In this document: one piece after another, positions 44,201 through 52,989 of the stretch
Layout: each line of letters begins with the position of its first letter
How positions within the stretch are numbered: position 1 is the first letter of the stretch
Source of the DNA: Sphingomonadales bacterium UBA656
GTDB lineage: Bacteria > Pseudomonadota > Alphaproteobacteria > Sphingomonadales > Sphingomonadaceae
Reading direction: 5' to 3'
Assembly: GCA_002299895.1 (NCBI GenBank)
Contig: DBOC01000007.1
Location: 1-64,000, forward strand
Length of the DNA stretch: 64,000 nucleotides
The notes under the pieces: generated by a model
Databases searched by the model: none
What the model was told of the DNA's origin: nothing
Seen by the model: only the letters and a program-made list of their open reading frames with translations
Translations under genes and position numbers: made by a program

Positions 44201-45805
44201 TTATCTACTCGCGATTGTTGCAGGGAATGTAGGTGCCACACGCGCCTTTGTAAGCTGCTCAAATGCAAAGCCGGCTTTCAGAACATTATGGTCGTGCCAT
44301 TTCGGGCCAATGAAGCTGAGGCCAATCGGCAGTCCACCGGATAGGCCCATGGGTACCGTCAAATGCGGAAAACCGGCAACGGCGGGCAACTGGCTGGCGC
44401 TTGGCCCAGAAAAAGCATCGCCCTTACCCAATGTTGACACCCAGGCAGCGCCGTTGGTCTGCGCGATGATGACGTCGACCTTGTTATTCACGAACATCTG
44501 GTTCAGCGCGTCGGTGGCCAGCCCGCGTGACGTCGCCAAGGCGCTCAGATAAGCCGGATCATCCAATCCTTTTTCCTTATCCGCGGCCTCAAAAATATCC
44601 TGGCCGAAATATTGCAATTCCTGATCGGCATTCGCCGTGTTGAACGCAATGATGTCCGCGAGCGTTTTGTGCGGCACCAGCCCGTCGGGCAATCCTTGCA
44701 AATAAGCCGCAAGGTCGGCTTTCAGCTCTGTGAGCAGGACTTTAAATTCACCCTGACCAATTTTTTGCCGGTCAATTTTGCTGGTGTCGAGCAGGATGAT
44801 CTCTGCGCCGCCATCCTTCAACTTGGCAATGGCGGCGTCGAATAAGGCCGCGTCGGCATTGGGCGCCCGCATGACGCCAATGCGCAGACCTTTTAGGGCA
44901 TCGATGGAGAGGCCCGCCGCATAATCGCCCCGCCAACGGTCAGCCTCTTTTGTCGCGGCGTCTTGCGGGTCGCTGCCGGCCATGGCGGTCAGCATGATGC
45001 CGGCATCGCGCACCGAACGCGTCATGGGCCCAGCTGTATCCTGACTGTGGCTGATGGGCACGACAAAACGGCGCGAGACCAAGCCGACGGTCGGTTTGAA
45101 CCCGACTACGCCGTTGACGCCAGCAGGGCAGGTGATGGAGCCGTCGGTTTCGGTACCAATTGTGCCTGCTGCTAGCGCTGCTGCTGCCGCTGCGCCACTG
45201 CCGCTGGAGGAGCCGCAACTGTTGCGGTCAAGCGCATGCGGGTTCTTGGTCAGGCCGCCCACCGCGCTCCATCCGCTGGTGGAGTTATCAGCCCGGATAT
45301 TGGCCCATTCGCTCAAATTGGTTTTGCCCAATATCACCGCTCCTGCCGCGCGTAAGCGGGCAATGAAGGGCGCATCGCGATTGGTGACATTGCCCGCCAG
45401 CGCCAGTGATCCGGCTGTCGTCGGAAGCGGGCCTGCCACCTCTACATTGTCCTTCACCAAAATCGGGATGCCGTGCATGGGGCCGCGATATCTACCAGCG
45501 CGTAATTCGGCGTCCAGGCTGCGGGCTTGGTTGATCGCGTCGGGGAATGTGGCGATGACCGCGTTCAGCGTTGGCCCCTTGTCATCAATGGCGGCAATCC
45601 GCGTGAGGTAAGCGGCGGTTATTGCTTCGCTGTTGAACGCGCCTTGATCAATGCCGTCTGCCAGTTGCGATAGGTCCAGATTTTCAATGGGCCCCGCTTT
45701 GGTGAGGTTGATCTGGGCTTGCGCGGTTGATGGCGGCGTTGCGACCGATGCTGCGGCGGGCTGCGCCAAGGCGCAAGATAAGGCCAATATGAACCGCAAT
45801 TTCAT
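44201..45805 (-). CDS. Periplasmic amidase (amidase-signature family)
   Basis: A protein of 534 residues with a signal peptide (MKLRFILALSCALAQPAAA). It carries the amidase-signature core: Lys in GIPILVKDNVE, the Gly/Ser stretch NSCGSSSGSGAAAAA and the serine of GTETDGSITCPAG, which together form the Ser-Ser-Lys triad. Substrates range from peptide amides to nitrile products. Its start overlaps the end of proC by 4 bp, so it is translated with proC. The signal peptide indicates it acts outside the cytoplasm. Confidence 0.92.
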   Translation of the reverse strand: MKLRFILALSCALAQPAAASVATPPSTAQAQINLTKAGPIENLDLSQLADGIDQGAFNSEAITAAYLTRIAAIDDKGPTLNAVIATFPDAINQARSLDAELRAGRYRGPMHGIPILVKDNVEVAGPLPTTAGSLALAGNVTNRDAPFIARLRAAGAVILGKTNLSEWANIRADNSTSGWSAVGGLTKNPHALDRNSCGSSSGSGAAAAAALAAGTIGTETDGSITCPAGVNGVVGFKPTVGLVSRRFVVPISHSQDTAGPMTRSVRDAGIMLTAMAGSDPQDAATKEADRWRGDYAAGLSIDALKGLRIGVMRAPNADAALFDAAIAKLKDGGAEIILLDTSKIDRQKIGQGEFKVLLTELKADLAAYLQGLPDGLVPHKTLADIIAFNTANADQELQYFGQDIFEAADKEKGLDDPAYLSALATSRGLATDALNQMFVNNKVDVIIAQTNGAAWVSTLGKGDAFSGPSASQLPAVAGFPHLTVPMGLSGGLPIGLSFIGPKWHDHNVLKAGFAFEQLTKARVAPTFPATIASR

Positions 45806-46611
45806 TTATTGCCTCCTTTGGCCAATTCCGCCCCGCGGTCACGCGCGGCGCGCAGCGTCTGCGTCATCAGTCGGTCTAGCGCCATATCGGCGTCCAGCAC
45901 GGCAAGGCCCGCAGCCGTTGTGCCGCCCGGGCTGGTTACGCGTGCGGCCAAATCCCCCGGCGTTTCAGGTGAAGTTGCGGCCAAAATTGCGGCACCTTCG
46001 ATCATCGATAGCGCAAGCTGCGCCGCCACCGCTTGCGGCAGTCCTGCGGCCTCCCCGCCTTTTGTGAGCGCGTCGATGACGCGGTAGATAAAGGCCGGAC
46101 CTGACCCCGCCAATGCCGTTACAGCATCCATATGGGCTTCGTCGTCGATCCAGATGATGGCTCCCAATGGCGCCAGCCAAGTCGCGATGTCGGGCTTGAC
46201 CAACTTCGTTGCCTTTGGGGCAAACACACCCAGGGGTGATTTGCCGATTGCGGCTGCCAAGTTAGGCATCAGCCGGACAATCCGTGCGGTAGGAAAAGCC
46301 TCCGATAGGGTCTGCGTTGTCGTGCCAGCGAGTATGGAAATGACCAATGCGCCGGGGTTAAGCAATGGCGCAATGTCGGATGCGAGCGATGATAAAAGCT
46401 GCGGCTTGATGCCCAGCACGAGTAGATCGAATGACGACTGAACGTCTTGCGCCGAGCGCGACACCGCAACGCCCGCGGGCAGGTTTTCGGCAACAGGGTC
46501 CACGACATGGAAAGTGTCGGGTGACACGCCAGCGGCCAGCCAACCGCGCAGCAACGCGCTGCCCATATTGCCGCAGCCGTAGACACATATCTTCGATGGG
46601 AAAGCGGACAT
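45802..46611 (-). CDS. proC: Pyrroline-5-carboxylate reductase
   Basis: A protein of 269 residues from the ATG at 46611, with AAGG 5 bases before it (a TTG further upstream at 46632 is the alternative). It has the Rossmann start ICVYGCGNMGSALLRGWL, the ITALAGSGPAFIYRVIDAL-like motif (seen as VTALAGSGPAFIYR) and VTSPGGTTAAGL near the end. It makes proline from pyrroline-5-carboxylate with NAD(P)H. Confidence 0.96.
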   Translation of the reverse strand: MSAFPSKICVYGCGNMGSALLRGWLAAGVSPDTFHVVDPVAENLPAGVAVSRSAQDVQSSFDLLVLGIKPQLLSSLASDIAPLLNPGALVISILAGTTTQTLSEAFPTARIVRLMPNLAAAIGKSPLGVFAPKATKLVKPDIATWLAPLGAIIWIDDEAHMDAVTALAGSGPAFIYRVIDALTKGGEAAGLPQAVAAQLALSMIEGAAILAATSPETPGDLAARVTSPGGTTAAGLAVLDADMALDRLMTQTLRAARDRGAELAKGGNK

Positions 46612-46646
46612 GGCGACCTTGTTATTGTTCAAGCGAACCTCATGCC

Positions 46647-47426
46647 CTATCCATGCGTGGTCGGCAACCTTAGGAACAATGACAGGCCATCCGGCGCAGG
46701 CGATGGTGGTGCGCTTGCATGACGCACAGCATCAGCGCGTGCACGGTTCAGGATAGCTGCGGACACATCGGTGTCGTGGAAAACATGGTCTGCCTCACCC
46801 AATAAACGCGCGGTCAGCAACGTCAGGTCATCAGGATTATTCGTTAGTAAAGTGATTTCAATGAACCGGTTGCCCTTGGGCTCGTCGGCGACTTTCAACC
46901 AATGGTCGACAGTATCTGGCGTGTGATTTCCAAACGGATCCAACAATCCACCGGCGGCAAAGCCATGATCCAATGCGCGGCGGCGCGGCGGCCCCTCGGG
47001 CCAGCGTGCGCGGATTTTTTCGCGCGCGGCAGATATTGCGTTGGCTAGGGGTCCCAAGCTTTCCGGGAGCAGGGTTTCAATCCGCTGACGAATGGCCTTT
47101 GCCATGCCTGCGGACGCGCCACCGGTGCCGACTGCCACCAAAACGGGCGTCCGGTCCACAATCGCTGGCGTGGTGAAATCGCATATTTCAGGCCTGTCCA
47201 CGACATTGACGAGCAGGCCGCGCGCTTTCAATGCATCAGCGACGGTGCAGGCTTCGTCTTCGTCCGCGATGGCGACAAAAGCGATCCGCGCATCCTTGTC
47301 CCCTGCATCCACGCATATGCCGCCTGCGCGCTCTATCAGGCGTCTTTTGGCATCGGCCATGTCGCCTTCGCCGACCAATATGACATTCCTGCCTTTCAGA
47401 TTCACAAATATCGGCAGCTGATCCAA
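46647..47426 (-). CDS. cysG: Precorrin-2 dehydrogenase/ferrochelatase with a truncated methyltransferase tail
   Basis: A protein of 259 residues. Residues 1-150 form the siroheme synthase N-terminal domain: LPIFVNLKGRNVILVGEGDM, VVDRPEICDFTTPAIVDRTP and VAVGTGGASAGMAKAIRQRIE. It oxidises precorrin-2 and inserts iron to make siroheme for sulfite and nitrite reduction. Residues 187-236 (RFIEITLLTNNPDDLTLLTA, then LLGEADHVFHD) resemble the first 50 residues of the CysG methyltransferase domain, but the glycine-rich SAM motif is lost and the domain ends there. It is therefore a truncated CysG. It is 10 bp downstream of lysA. Confidence 0.88.
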   Translation of the reverse strand: MDQLPIFVNLKGRNVILVGEGDMADAKRRLIERAGGICVDAGDKDARIAFVAIADEDEACTVADALKARGLLVNVVDRPEICDFTTPAIVDRTPVLVAVGTGGASAGMAKAIRQRIETLLPESLGPLANAISAAREKIRARWPEGPPRRRALDHGFAAGGLLDPFGNHTPDTVDHWLKVADEPKGNRFIEITLLTNNPDDLTLLTARLLGEADHVFHDTDVSAAILNRARADAVRHASAPPSPAPDGLSLFLRLPTTHG

Positions 47427-47435
47427 CGCGAATTC

Positions 47436-48698
47436 CTATTTCAGCCAGTCGGGCACATGCTCTGCCGCCAATATCGTCTCGGGCGCAATCCGTTCGGCGA
47501 CCACCGCGAATTTATCGCCGTCGACGAGGACTTCGGGCACCAATCCACGGCTGTTATAAGTGCTCGCCATCGTCGCACCATAAGCGCCAGCGGTCCGGAA
47601 AACGGCAAGGTCATTGGCGACAACCGGATCAATCTCGCGTCCCATGGCGAATGTGTCGCCAGTTTCGCATACTGGGCCAACAATATTGGCCATCATTTTT
47701 TGCCCATTGGGCGTGACCGCTTCAAAATCATGCCATGCATCATAAAGCGCAGGGCGGGCGAGGTCGTTCATCGCGGCATCGACGATAACGAACGGCGCAT
47801 TGCCCGCACCGGGCTTTACGCGGATAACCCGCGTGAGCAAGACGCCCGCATTGCCAGCGATAATGCGGCCAGGTTCGAACATTAATCGGACCCCCCAATC
47901 CTTGGTCACGCGTGCGACCATCGCGCCATATTCGGCCGGCTCCGGGGGATTGTCACCTTCGCGGTAGCGCACGCCAAGGCCGCCGCCCAAGTCGACATGT
48001 GTGATCACATGTCCTGCGGCACGTAATTCCTGCAGCAGCACACCCACTTTTTCAAAGGCGGTCTCAAGCGGCTCGAGGCTCGTCAACTGACTGCCGATAT
48101 GCAGGGCGACACCGCGCATATGCAGGTTGGGCAAAGTGCTTAGCCGCGCATAAATGCCCGGCGCGCGGTGGATGCCAACGCCGAATTTATTGTCGGCCTT
48201 ACCCGTTGAGATCTTGCCATGGGTGCCTGCATCGACGTCGGGATTGATGCGCAGCACGGCCTGCGCCGTGAGGCCAAGCGTAGCGGCGAGGGCTGCCAGC
48301 TCCTGACCTTCTTCTTCCGATTCAATGTTGAACTGGCCAACGCCCACCTTCAAGGCGCGGGTCATTTCTTCGGCAGTTTTACCAACGCCGGAAAAGACAA
48401 TATCTTCGGCTGCCATCCCCGCGGCCAGCGCGCGGTCCATTTCGCCGCCCGAAACGACGTCGGCACCATAGCCTTGCCGCGCCAGAATTTTTAACACCGC
48501 AAGATTTGGGTTCGACTTTACCGCAAAGGCCAAATGTGGGTTATCCAGCCCTGACAAAGCCGCACGAAACACATTTGCATGGCGTTCGAATGTCGCCCGT
48601 GAATAGACATAGACAGGCGTGCCAATGGCATCCGCAATGTCGGCGAGCGGTACGTTTTCAGCGTGCAACACGCCATTGATAAGGTGAAAATGGTTCAT
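47436..48698 (-). CDS. lysA: Diaminopimelate decarboxylase
   Basis: A protein of 420 residues. The PLP-binding lysine is in HLAFAVKSNPN. Other marks are the glycine-rich DLGGGLGVRY loop, the GPVCETGDTF motif with the substrate cysteine, and the C-terminal TMASTYNSRGLVPEVLVDG. It makes lysine from meso-diaminopimelate. It lies 6 bp downstream of the LptM-like gene in the argH-lptM-lysA series that is conserved in many proteobacteria. Confidence 0.96.
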   Translation of the reverse strand: MNHFHLINGVLHAENVPLADIADAIGTPVYVYSRATFERHANVFRAALSGLDNPHLAFAVKSNPNLAVLKILARQGYGADVVSGGEMDRALAAGMAAEDIVFSGVGKTAEEMTRALKVGVGQFNIESEEEGQELAALAATLGLTAQAVLRINPDVDAGTHGKISTGKADNKFGVGIHRAPGIYARLSTLPNLHMRGVALHIGSQLTSLEPLETAFEKVGVLLQELRAAGHVITHVDLGGGLGVRYREGDNPPEPAEYGAMVARVTKDWGVRLMFEPGRIIAGNAGVLLTRVIRVKPGAGNAPFVIVDAAMNDLARPALYDAWHDFEAVTPNGQKMMANIVGPVCETGDTFAMGREIDPVVANDLAVFRTAGAYGATMASTYNSRGLVPEVLVDGDKFAVVAERIAPETILAAEHVPDWLK

Positions 48699-48704
48699 GG
48701 GTTT

Positions 48705-49010
48705 CTATTCGGGATCGGTTTTGGCAGCTGGCACTTGGCCTTCGGCGTTTAAGGGCTGGGGCTGCTCCCCCGGTGCGATATCAAAGGGGTCGTCTGCGCG
48801 CCTTTCCGAACGTTTCAACAATTCATCGCTACGCCCGGGCCGCGCCTGCGCCGACGGTGTCGTTAACATGCCCGCTTTTTGGTCTGTCGTTTGGCCATAG
48901 GCCTTTGGCGGCAAGGCATTGCCCGTCCGAGGTTCAAGGTCGCCAACCTTGCCGCACGCTGTAGCCGCAAGCGCGATACCGCTGACCAATAGGATGCGTT
49001 GCAATGTCAT
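48705..49010 (-). CDS. LptM-like small lipoprotein
   Basis: A protein of 101 residues with lipobox ATAC at about residue 19 and the mature start CGKVGDLEPRTGNALPPKAYG, the pattern of the YifL/LptM family found between argH and lysA. LptM assists maturation of the LPS transport translocon LptD in the outer membrane. The rest is Pro/Ala/Glu-rich and probably disordered. It overlaps the argH stop by 4 bp and is tightly spaced before lysA. Confidence 0.85.
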   Translation of the reverse strand: MTLQRILLVSGIALAATACGKVGDLEPRTGNALPPKAYGQTTDQKAGMLTTPSAQARPGRSDELLKRSERRADDPFDIAPGEQPQPLNAEGQVPAAKTDPE

Positions 49011-50395
49011 GCGCCAAGTTCCTTTTTTGCTGCCGCTATCGCTTCTTTAACACGCACAGGCGCGGTGCCACCGAGGCTGGTACGACTGGCGACAGAGCCA
49101 TCAATCGACAGGTCCGGCAAAGTACAGCCAGCGAGAATGGGATTAATCGCGGCCAAGTCGTCAGCATTTATATCCGACAGGCTAATGCCCCGCGCTTCAC
49201 AGGCCTTGACGATGCTGCCCGTCACATGATGCGCCTCTCGGAAGGGCATGGCAAATGCGCGCACCAGCCAGTCGGCCAAATCGGTTGCGGTAGAAAATCC
49301 GGTGTCTGCAACTTCCCGCATACGCGCCGTATTGAACGTCACATTGGCAACCATGCCGGTCATCGCTGCAATCGACAAAGCGAGCAGATCATAGGCTTCA
49401 AATACAGGGGGTTTGTCGTCCTGCATATCCTTGGAATAGGCCAAGGGCAGACCCTTCATGGTGACCATCAGGCTGTTCATGCAACCCAGAATCCGGCCGG
49501 CATGGCCACGTACCAGTTCGGCAGCGTCGGGGTTGCGCTTTTGCGGCATGATAGAGCTGCCCGTTGACCAGGCATCGGGCAAAGCGATGAAGCCAAAGGG
49601 CTGCGATGCCCAAAGTATCATTTCTTCGGCCAGACGCGATAGATGCAAAGCGGTTTGGGTCGCAGCGGTGAGGAACTCCAGCGCAAAATCGCGATCGGAT
49701 ACAGCATCGAGGCTATTGCCCATAGGCCCATCAAAGCCAAGCGCAGTGGCGGTGGCAGCGCGATCAATCGGGAAGGATGTTCCTGCCAAAGCGGCAGCAC
49801 CCAAAGGCGACTGATTCAGGCGGCTGCGGCAATCGGCAAAGCGACTGCGGTCACGTTTCGCCATTTCATAATAAGCCATCAAATGATGACCAAGCGTCAC
49901 CGGCTGCGCCACTTGCAAATGGGTAAAGCCGGGCATGATGCTGCCCACATGTTCGTCGGCGCGGGCGACGAGCGCCAATTGGAAAGCGCGCAGCCCAGCG
50001 TCGATTTCCTGTGTGGCATTGCGGACCCACAGACGGAAATCGGTCGCAACCTGATCATTACGTGACCGGGCCGTGTGTAGCCGCGCCGCAGGTTCGCCGA
50101 TGCGTTCCCGCAGCCGCGTTTCGGTGACCATGTGAATATCTTCAAGCGTTAGATCAACAGGCACGCCATTGGCTTGATATTCGGCATGGATCGCGTCGAG
50201 ACCCTTTTGGATTGCGGCATTGTCTGCGTCCGAAATGATGCCATTTGCAGCCAACATATCGGCATGCGCTTTGCTGCCTGCGATATCCTCTTGCCAAAGA
50301 CGCTTGTCGAATGGGATGGAGGCATTTATCTCGCGCATGATTGCGCCGGGGCCTTCGCCGAACCGGCCGCCCCACATGCTATTGGAATCTGACAT
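49007..50395 (-). CDS. argH: Argininosuccinate lyase
   Basis: A protein of 462 residues from the ATG at 50395 (MSDSNSMWGGRFGEGPGAIM). Family motifs are MWGGRF, RLHTARSRNDQVATDFRLW and the signature GSSIMPQKRNPD. It releases arginine and fumarate. The start codon overlaps the start of the divergent tlpA gene (see the finding), and its stop overlaps the lipoprotein gene start. Confidence 0.97.
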   Translation of the reverse strand: MSDSNSMWGGRFGEGPGAIMREINASIPFDKRLWQEDIAGSKAHADMLAANGIISDADNAAIQKGLDAIHAEYQANGVPVDLTLEDIHMVTETRLRERIGEPAARLHTARSRNDQVATDFRLWVRNATQEIDAGLRAFQLALVARADEHVGSIMPGFTHLQVAQPVTLGHHLMAYYEMAKRDRSRFADCRSRLNQSPLGAAALAGTSFPIDRAATATALGFDGPMGNSLDAVSDRDFALEFLTAATQTALHLSRLAEEMILWASQPFGFIALPDAWSTGSSIMPQKRNPDAAELVRGHAGRILGCMNSLMVTMKGLPLAYSKDMQDDKPPVFEAYDLLALSIAAMTGMVANVTFNTARMREVADTGFSTATDLADWLVRAFAMPFREAHHVTGSIVKACEARGISLSDINADDLAAINPILAGCTLPDLSIDGSVASRTSLGGTAPVRVKEAIAAAKKELGA

Positions 50396-50987
50396 GCGCT
50401 TTGTAATTGCCCTAATCCTTCTGGTGTTAACGGGGTGCGATAAAGAAACCCTGCCCGAGGGGCAAGCGCAACCGGCATCGGCCAAAAACTCTAGTGCTAC
50501 CGACAAAGCCGATATCTTATTGGAAAGTGCAAATGGCAGCCGCGCGACGCTCAGCTATAAATTTGCGGGCCAAAAGGCGCCGACCGCGCCCTTTGCGGAC
50601 GCTGACGGACAGGATGTGACCTTAGCAGATTTTGAAGGCAAGCCCCTGTTGCTCAACATTTGGGCGACTTGGTGTGCACCATGTAAAGCCGAAATGCCGA
50701 CCCTGGACGCGCTGGCAAAGTTGGAAAAGGATCGGATGGCGGTCATTGCGATATCCCAAGATCTGGAAGGCCGCGCCCCTGTTCTAGCCTTTTTCAAAGA
50801 GACAAACGTCAAGAATCTGGTTCCCTATACCGACACGGATAACGCGATATTGGCTGCGTTCAACAACGCCCTCGCATTACCCACGACCATATTGTACGAC
50901 AGTGCAGGGAAAGAAGTTTGGCGGCTTACGGGCGGCGTCGAATGGGATGACGCTGAAATTGCAGAGCTGCTGCGCGCGGCAGACTGA
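50394..50987 (+). CDS. TlpA-like thioredoxin lipoprotein
   Basis: A protein of 197 residues with a lipobox ending in Cys15 (LVLTGC), so it is anchored in the periplasm or outer membrane. The thioredoxin domain has WATWCAPCK with Cys94 and Cys97 and the proline strand ALPTTILYD. It reduces disulfides or delivers electrons for cytochrome maturation. An upstream in-frame Met at 50376 is possible, but the lipoprotein signal starts here. The pairing of divergent tlpA with argH is conserved in alphaproteobacteria, as far as I recall. Confidence 0.9.
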   Translation: MRFVIALILLVLTGCDKETLPEGQAQPASAKNSSATDKADILLESANGSRATLSYKFAGQKAPTAPFADADGQDVTLADFEGKPLLLNIWATWCAPCKAEMPTLDALAKLEKDRMAVIAISQDLEGRAPVLAFFKETNVKNLVPYTDTDNAILAAFNNALALPTTILYDSAGKEVWRLTGGVEWDDAEIAELLRAAD

Positions 50988-51016
50988 GGCGATTTGGATA
51001 AGCCAAACGAAAGAAA

Positions 51017-51103
51017 TGGTGCGGCCAAGAAGACTCGAACTTCCACGGGCTTTCGCCCACAACGACCTCAACGTTGCGCGTCTACCAATTCCGCCATGGC
51101 CGC
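51017..51103 (-). tRNA. tRNA-Leu (GAG)
   Basis: On the minus strand the acceptor stem GCGGCCA pairs with TGGCCGC, followed by discriminator A and encoded CCA. The anticodon arm CAACG-TTGAGGT-CGTTG gives anticodon GAG (leucine). The long variable arm (GGGC GAAA GCCC) is a leucine hallmark, and the T arm reads GTTCGAGTC. Length is 87 nt. Confidence 0.95.
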
Positions 51104-51166
51104 ACGCGCCTAGACAGGTAGGAGGCGGCCCCTAGCAAAGCGTGTAGGCAGGCGCAACAGGCATTA

Positions 51167-51760
51167 TCAATCGCGTCGCAGCAGGAACACCGCATGTTCC
51201 GCCAAAAGATTGGCCATTCGTTCATTACGCGGCTTGCCACCCGACAAAAACCATTGGCCTTCTATTCTAATATTCCGCTCGTTGAGGAAACTGCGAAAAT
51301 CGTCGATGGTCACATGGTGGATGTTGGGCGTGTCATACCATGTATGGGGAAGCTGCTCCGTCACGGGCATGCGTCCGCCGAACATATGGGCCAAACGCAT
51401 GCGCCATTGCGCAAAATTGGGGAAGGAGACAAAGGCCTGCCGTCCAATCCGCACCAGATGGTCCAAAACGAGATCAGGTCTTTTGGTGGTCTGCAATGTT
51501 TGGCTTAAAATCGCATAGTCAAAGCTACCATCGGGATAATCAGCCAAGTCGGTATCGGCGTCGCCTTGAACCACCGATAGGCCGCGGGCGACCGCCGTCG
51601 CCACGTCGCGGGCATTAAGCTCCATCCCGCGCGCGTCGACATTCTTTGTATCGCGCAATGCCGCCATCAACAGACCATCGCCGCAGCCGACATCCAAGAT
51701 ACGCGCGTGGGCGCGCACTTCGCGGGCGATAATCGCAAGATCGGAGCGTAAAGCTGTCAC
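51167..51760 (-). CDS. metW: MetW, methionine biosynthesis protein
   Basis: A protein of 197 residues with a SAM-type fold start (ARILDVGCGDGLLMAAL), then SFDYAILSQTLQTTKRPDLVLDHLVRIG and RQAFVSFPNFAQWRMRL. It works with MetX as a two-protein homoserine O-acyltransferase, found in many proteobacteria. It overlaps the metX stop by 4 bp. Confidence 0.95.
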   Translation of the reverse strand: MTALRSDLAIIAREVRAHARILDVGCGDGLLMAALRDTKNVDARGMELNARDVATAVARGLSVVQGDADTDLADYPDGSFDYAILSQTLQTTKRPDLVLDHLVRIGRQAFVSFPNFAQWRMRLAHMFGGRMPVTEQLPHTWYDTPNIHHVTIDDFRSFLNERNIRIEGQWFLSGGKPRNERMANLLAEHAVFLLRRD

Positions 51761-52890
51761 CGGCTTTCCCCTGCGCGCAAAAAGCCATCGACGATGCGGT
51801 TCATTTCGGGGGCGTCCAATAAAAATGCGTCATGGCCAAAGGGGCTCGACAATTCCACAAAGCTCGCCGCCGCACCCGCCGCGTTCAACGCATGTACAAT
51901 GCGCCGCGATTCTGCGGTTGGATACAGCCAGTCGCTGTCAAAACTGATAAGGCAGAAACGCGTTTTGGTGCCGGCAAAGGCCTTGGCAAGTACGCCGTCA
52001 TGCGGCTCTGCCAGATCGAAATAATCCATCGCGCGGGTAATGTAGAGATAGCTATTGGCATCAAAGCGGTCGACGAAGCTGAGGCCTTGATAGCGCAAAT
52101 AGCTTTCGACCTGAAAATCGGCGTCAAAGCCAAAGCTTTTGGCATCACGATTTTGCAAACGGCGGCCGAATTTTTCGGTAAGGCCGGCTTCGGACAGATA
52201 CGTAATATGGGCCGCCATGCGGGCGACGGATAGGCCCGCCGCCGGTGCCTCATGCCCATAATAAGCGCCATTGTTCCAGCGCGGGTCGGCCATAATAGCC
52301 TGACGCCCAACCTCGTGGAAAGCGATGTTCTGCGCCGAATGCCGTGCGGTCGATGCAATGATAACCGCCGACCGCACACGGTCGGGATATAACGCGGCCC
52401 AGCTTAAGGCCTGCATTCCGCCCATCGACCCGCCGACCACGGCCTCCAATGTTTGGATGCCCAAATAGTCCAGTAATACAGCCTGCGCGCGGACCATGTC
52501 CGCGATGGTGATGACAGGAAAAGCCATCGCAAAAGGCGCGCCTGTGCTGGAATCGATGCTAGCGGGACCAGATGACCCCATGCAGCTGCCCAAGACGTTT
52601 ATGCTGATGATGCAATGGCGTGCGGGGTCTATTGGTTTGCCGGGGCCAACCATGCGTGTCCACCAGCCCGTTTTGCCCGTAACGGGGTGGTTCGATGCCA
52701 CATATTGGTCACCGGTGAGCGCATGACAAATCAATATGGCATTCGATTTATCGGCGTTTAGCTCACCATAGGTTTCATAAGCAAATTCGACAGGCGCAAA
52801 CGCGACACCGCTGTCGAGCTGCACTGCCCCAAGCAACAGTGTCTTTTTGTCTAGACCAAAACGCGCATCATTCTGCATGATGACCGCCAT
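51757..52890 (-). CDS. metX: Homoserine O-acyltransferase
   Basis: A protein of about 377 residues from the Met at 52890; nearby Met at 52878 and an upstream TTG at 52926 are alternatives. The alpha/beta-hydrolase fold shows the nucleophile elbow GGSMGGMQAL and the oxyanion/acid region FDSDWLYPTAESR with SPFGHDAFLL for the catalytic His. It acetylates (or succinylates) homoserine on the way to methionine. It overlaps metW. It is divergent from hisC across about 100 bp. Confidence 0.95.
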   Translation of the reverse strand: MAVIMQNDARFGLDKKTLLLGAVQLDSGVAFAPVEFAYETYGELNADKSNAILICHALTGDQYVASNHPVTGKTGWWTRMVGPGKPIDPARHCIISINVLGSCMGSSGPASIDSSTGAPFAMAFPVITIADMVRAQAVLLDYLGIQTLEAVVGGSMGGMQALSWAALYPDRVRSAVIIASTARHSAQNIAFHEVGRQAIMADPRWNNGAYYGHEAPAAGLSVARMAAHITYLSEAGLTEKFGRRLQNRDAKSFGFDADFQVESYLRYQGLSFVDRFDANSYLYITRAMDYFDLAEPHDGVLAKAFAGTKTRFCLISFDSDWLYPTAESRRIVHALNAAGAAASFVELSSPFGHDAFLLDAPEMNRIVDGFLRAGESR

Positions 52891-52989
52891 ATCAGCGGTT
52901 TCGTGCGAAACAATAGAAACTCGCAAAAGAAGTAATGGCGCGTTGGCGACACGTTGCGCTTCGCCGCCGCCGCCGCTATGGCCGCGGGG

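Noticed and set aside
52891..52989. SAM riboswitch before metX
   Set aside because: The divergent gap of about 100 bp has none of the conserved helices or sequence of known SAM riboswitches that I could see.
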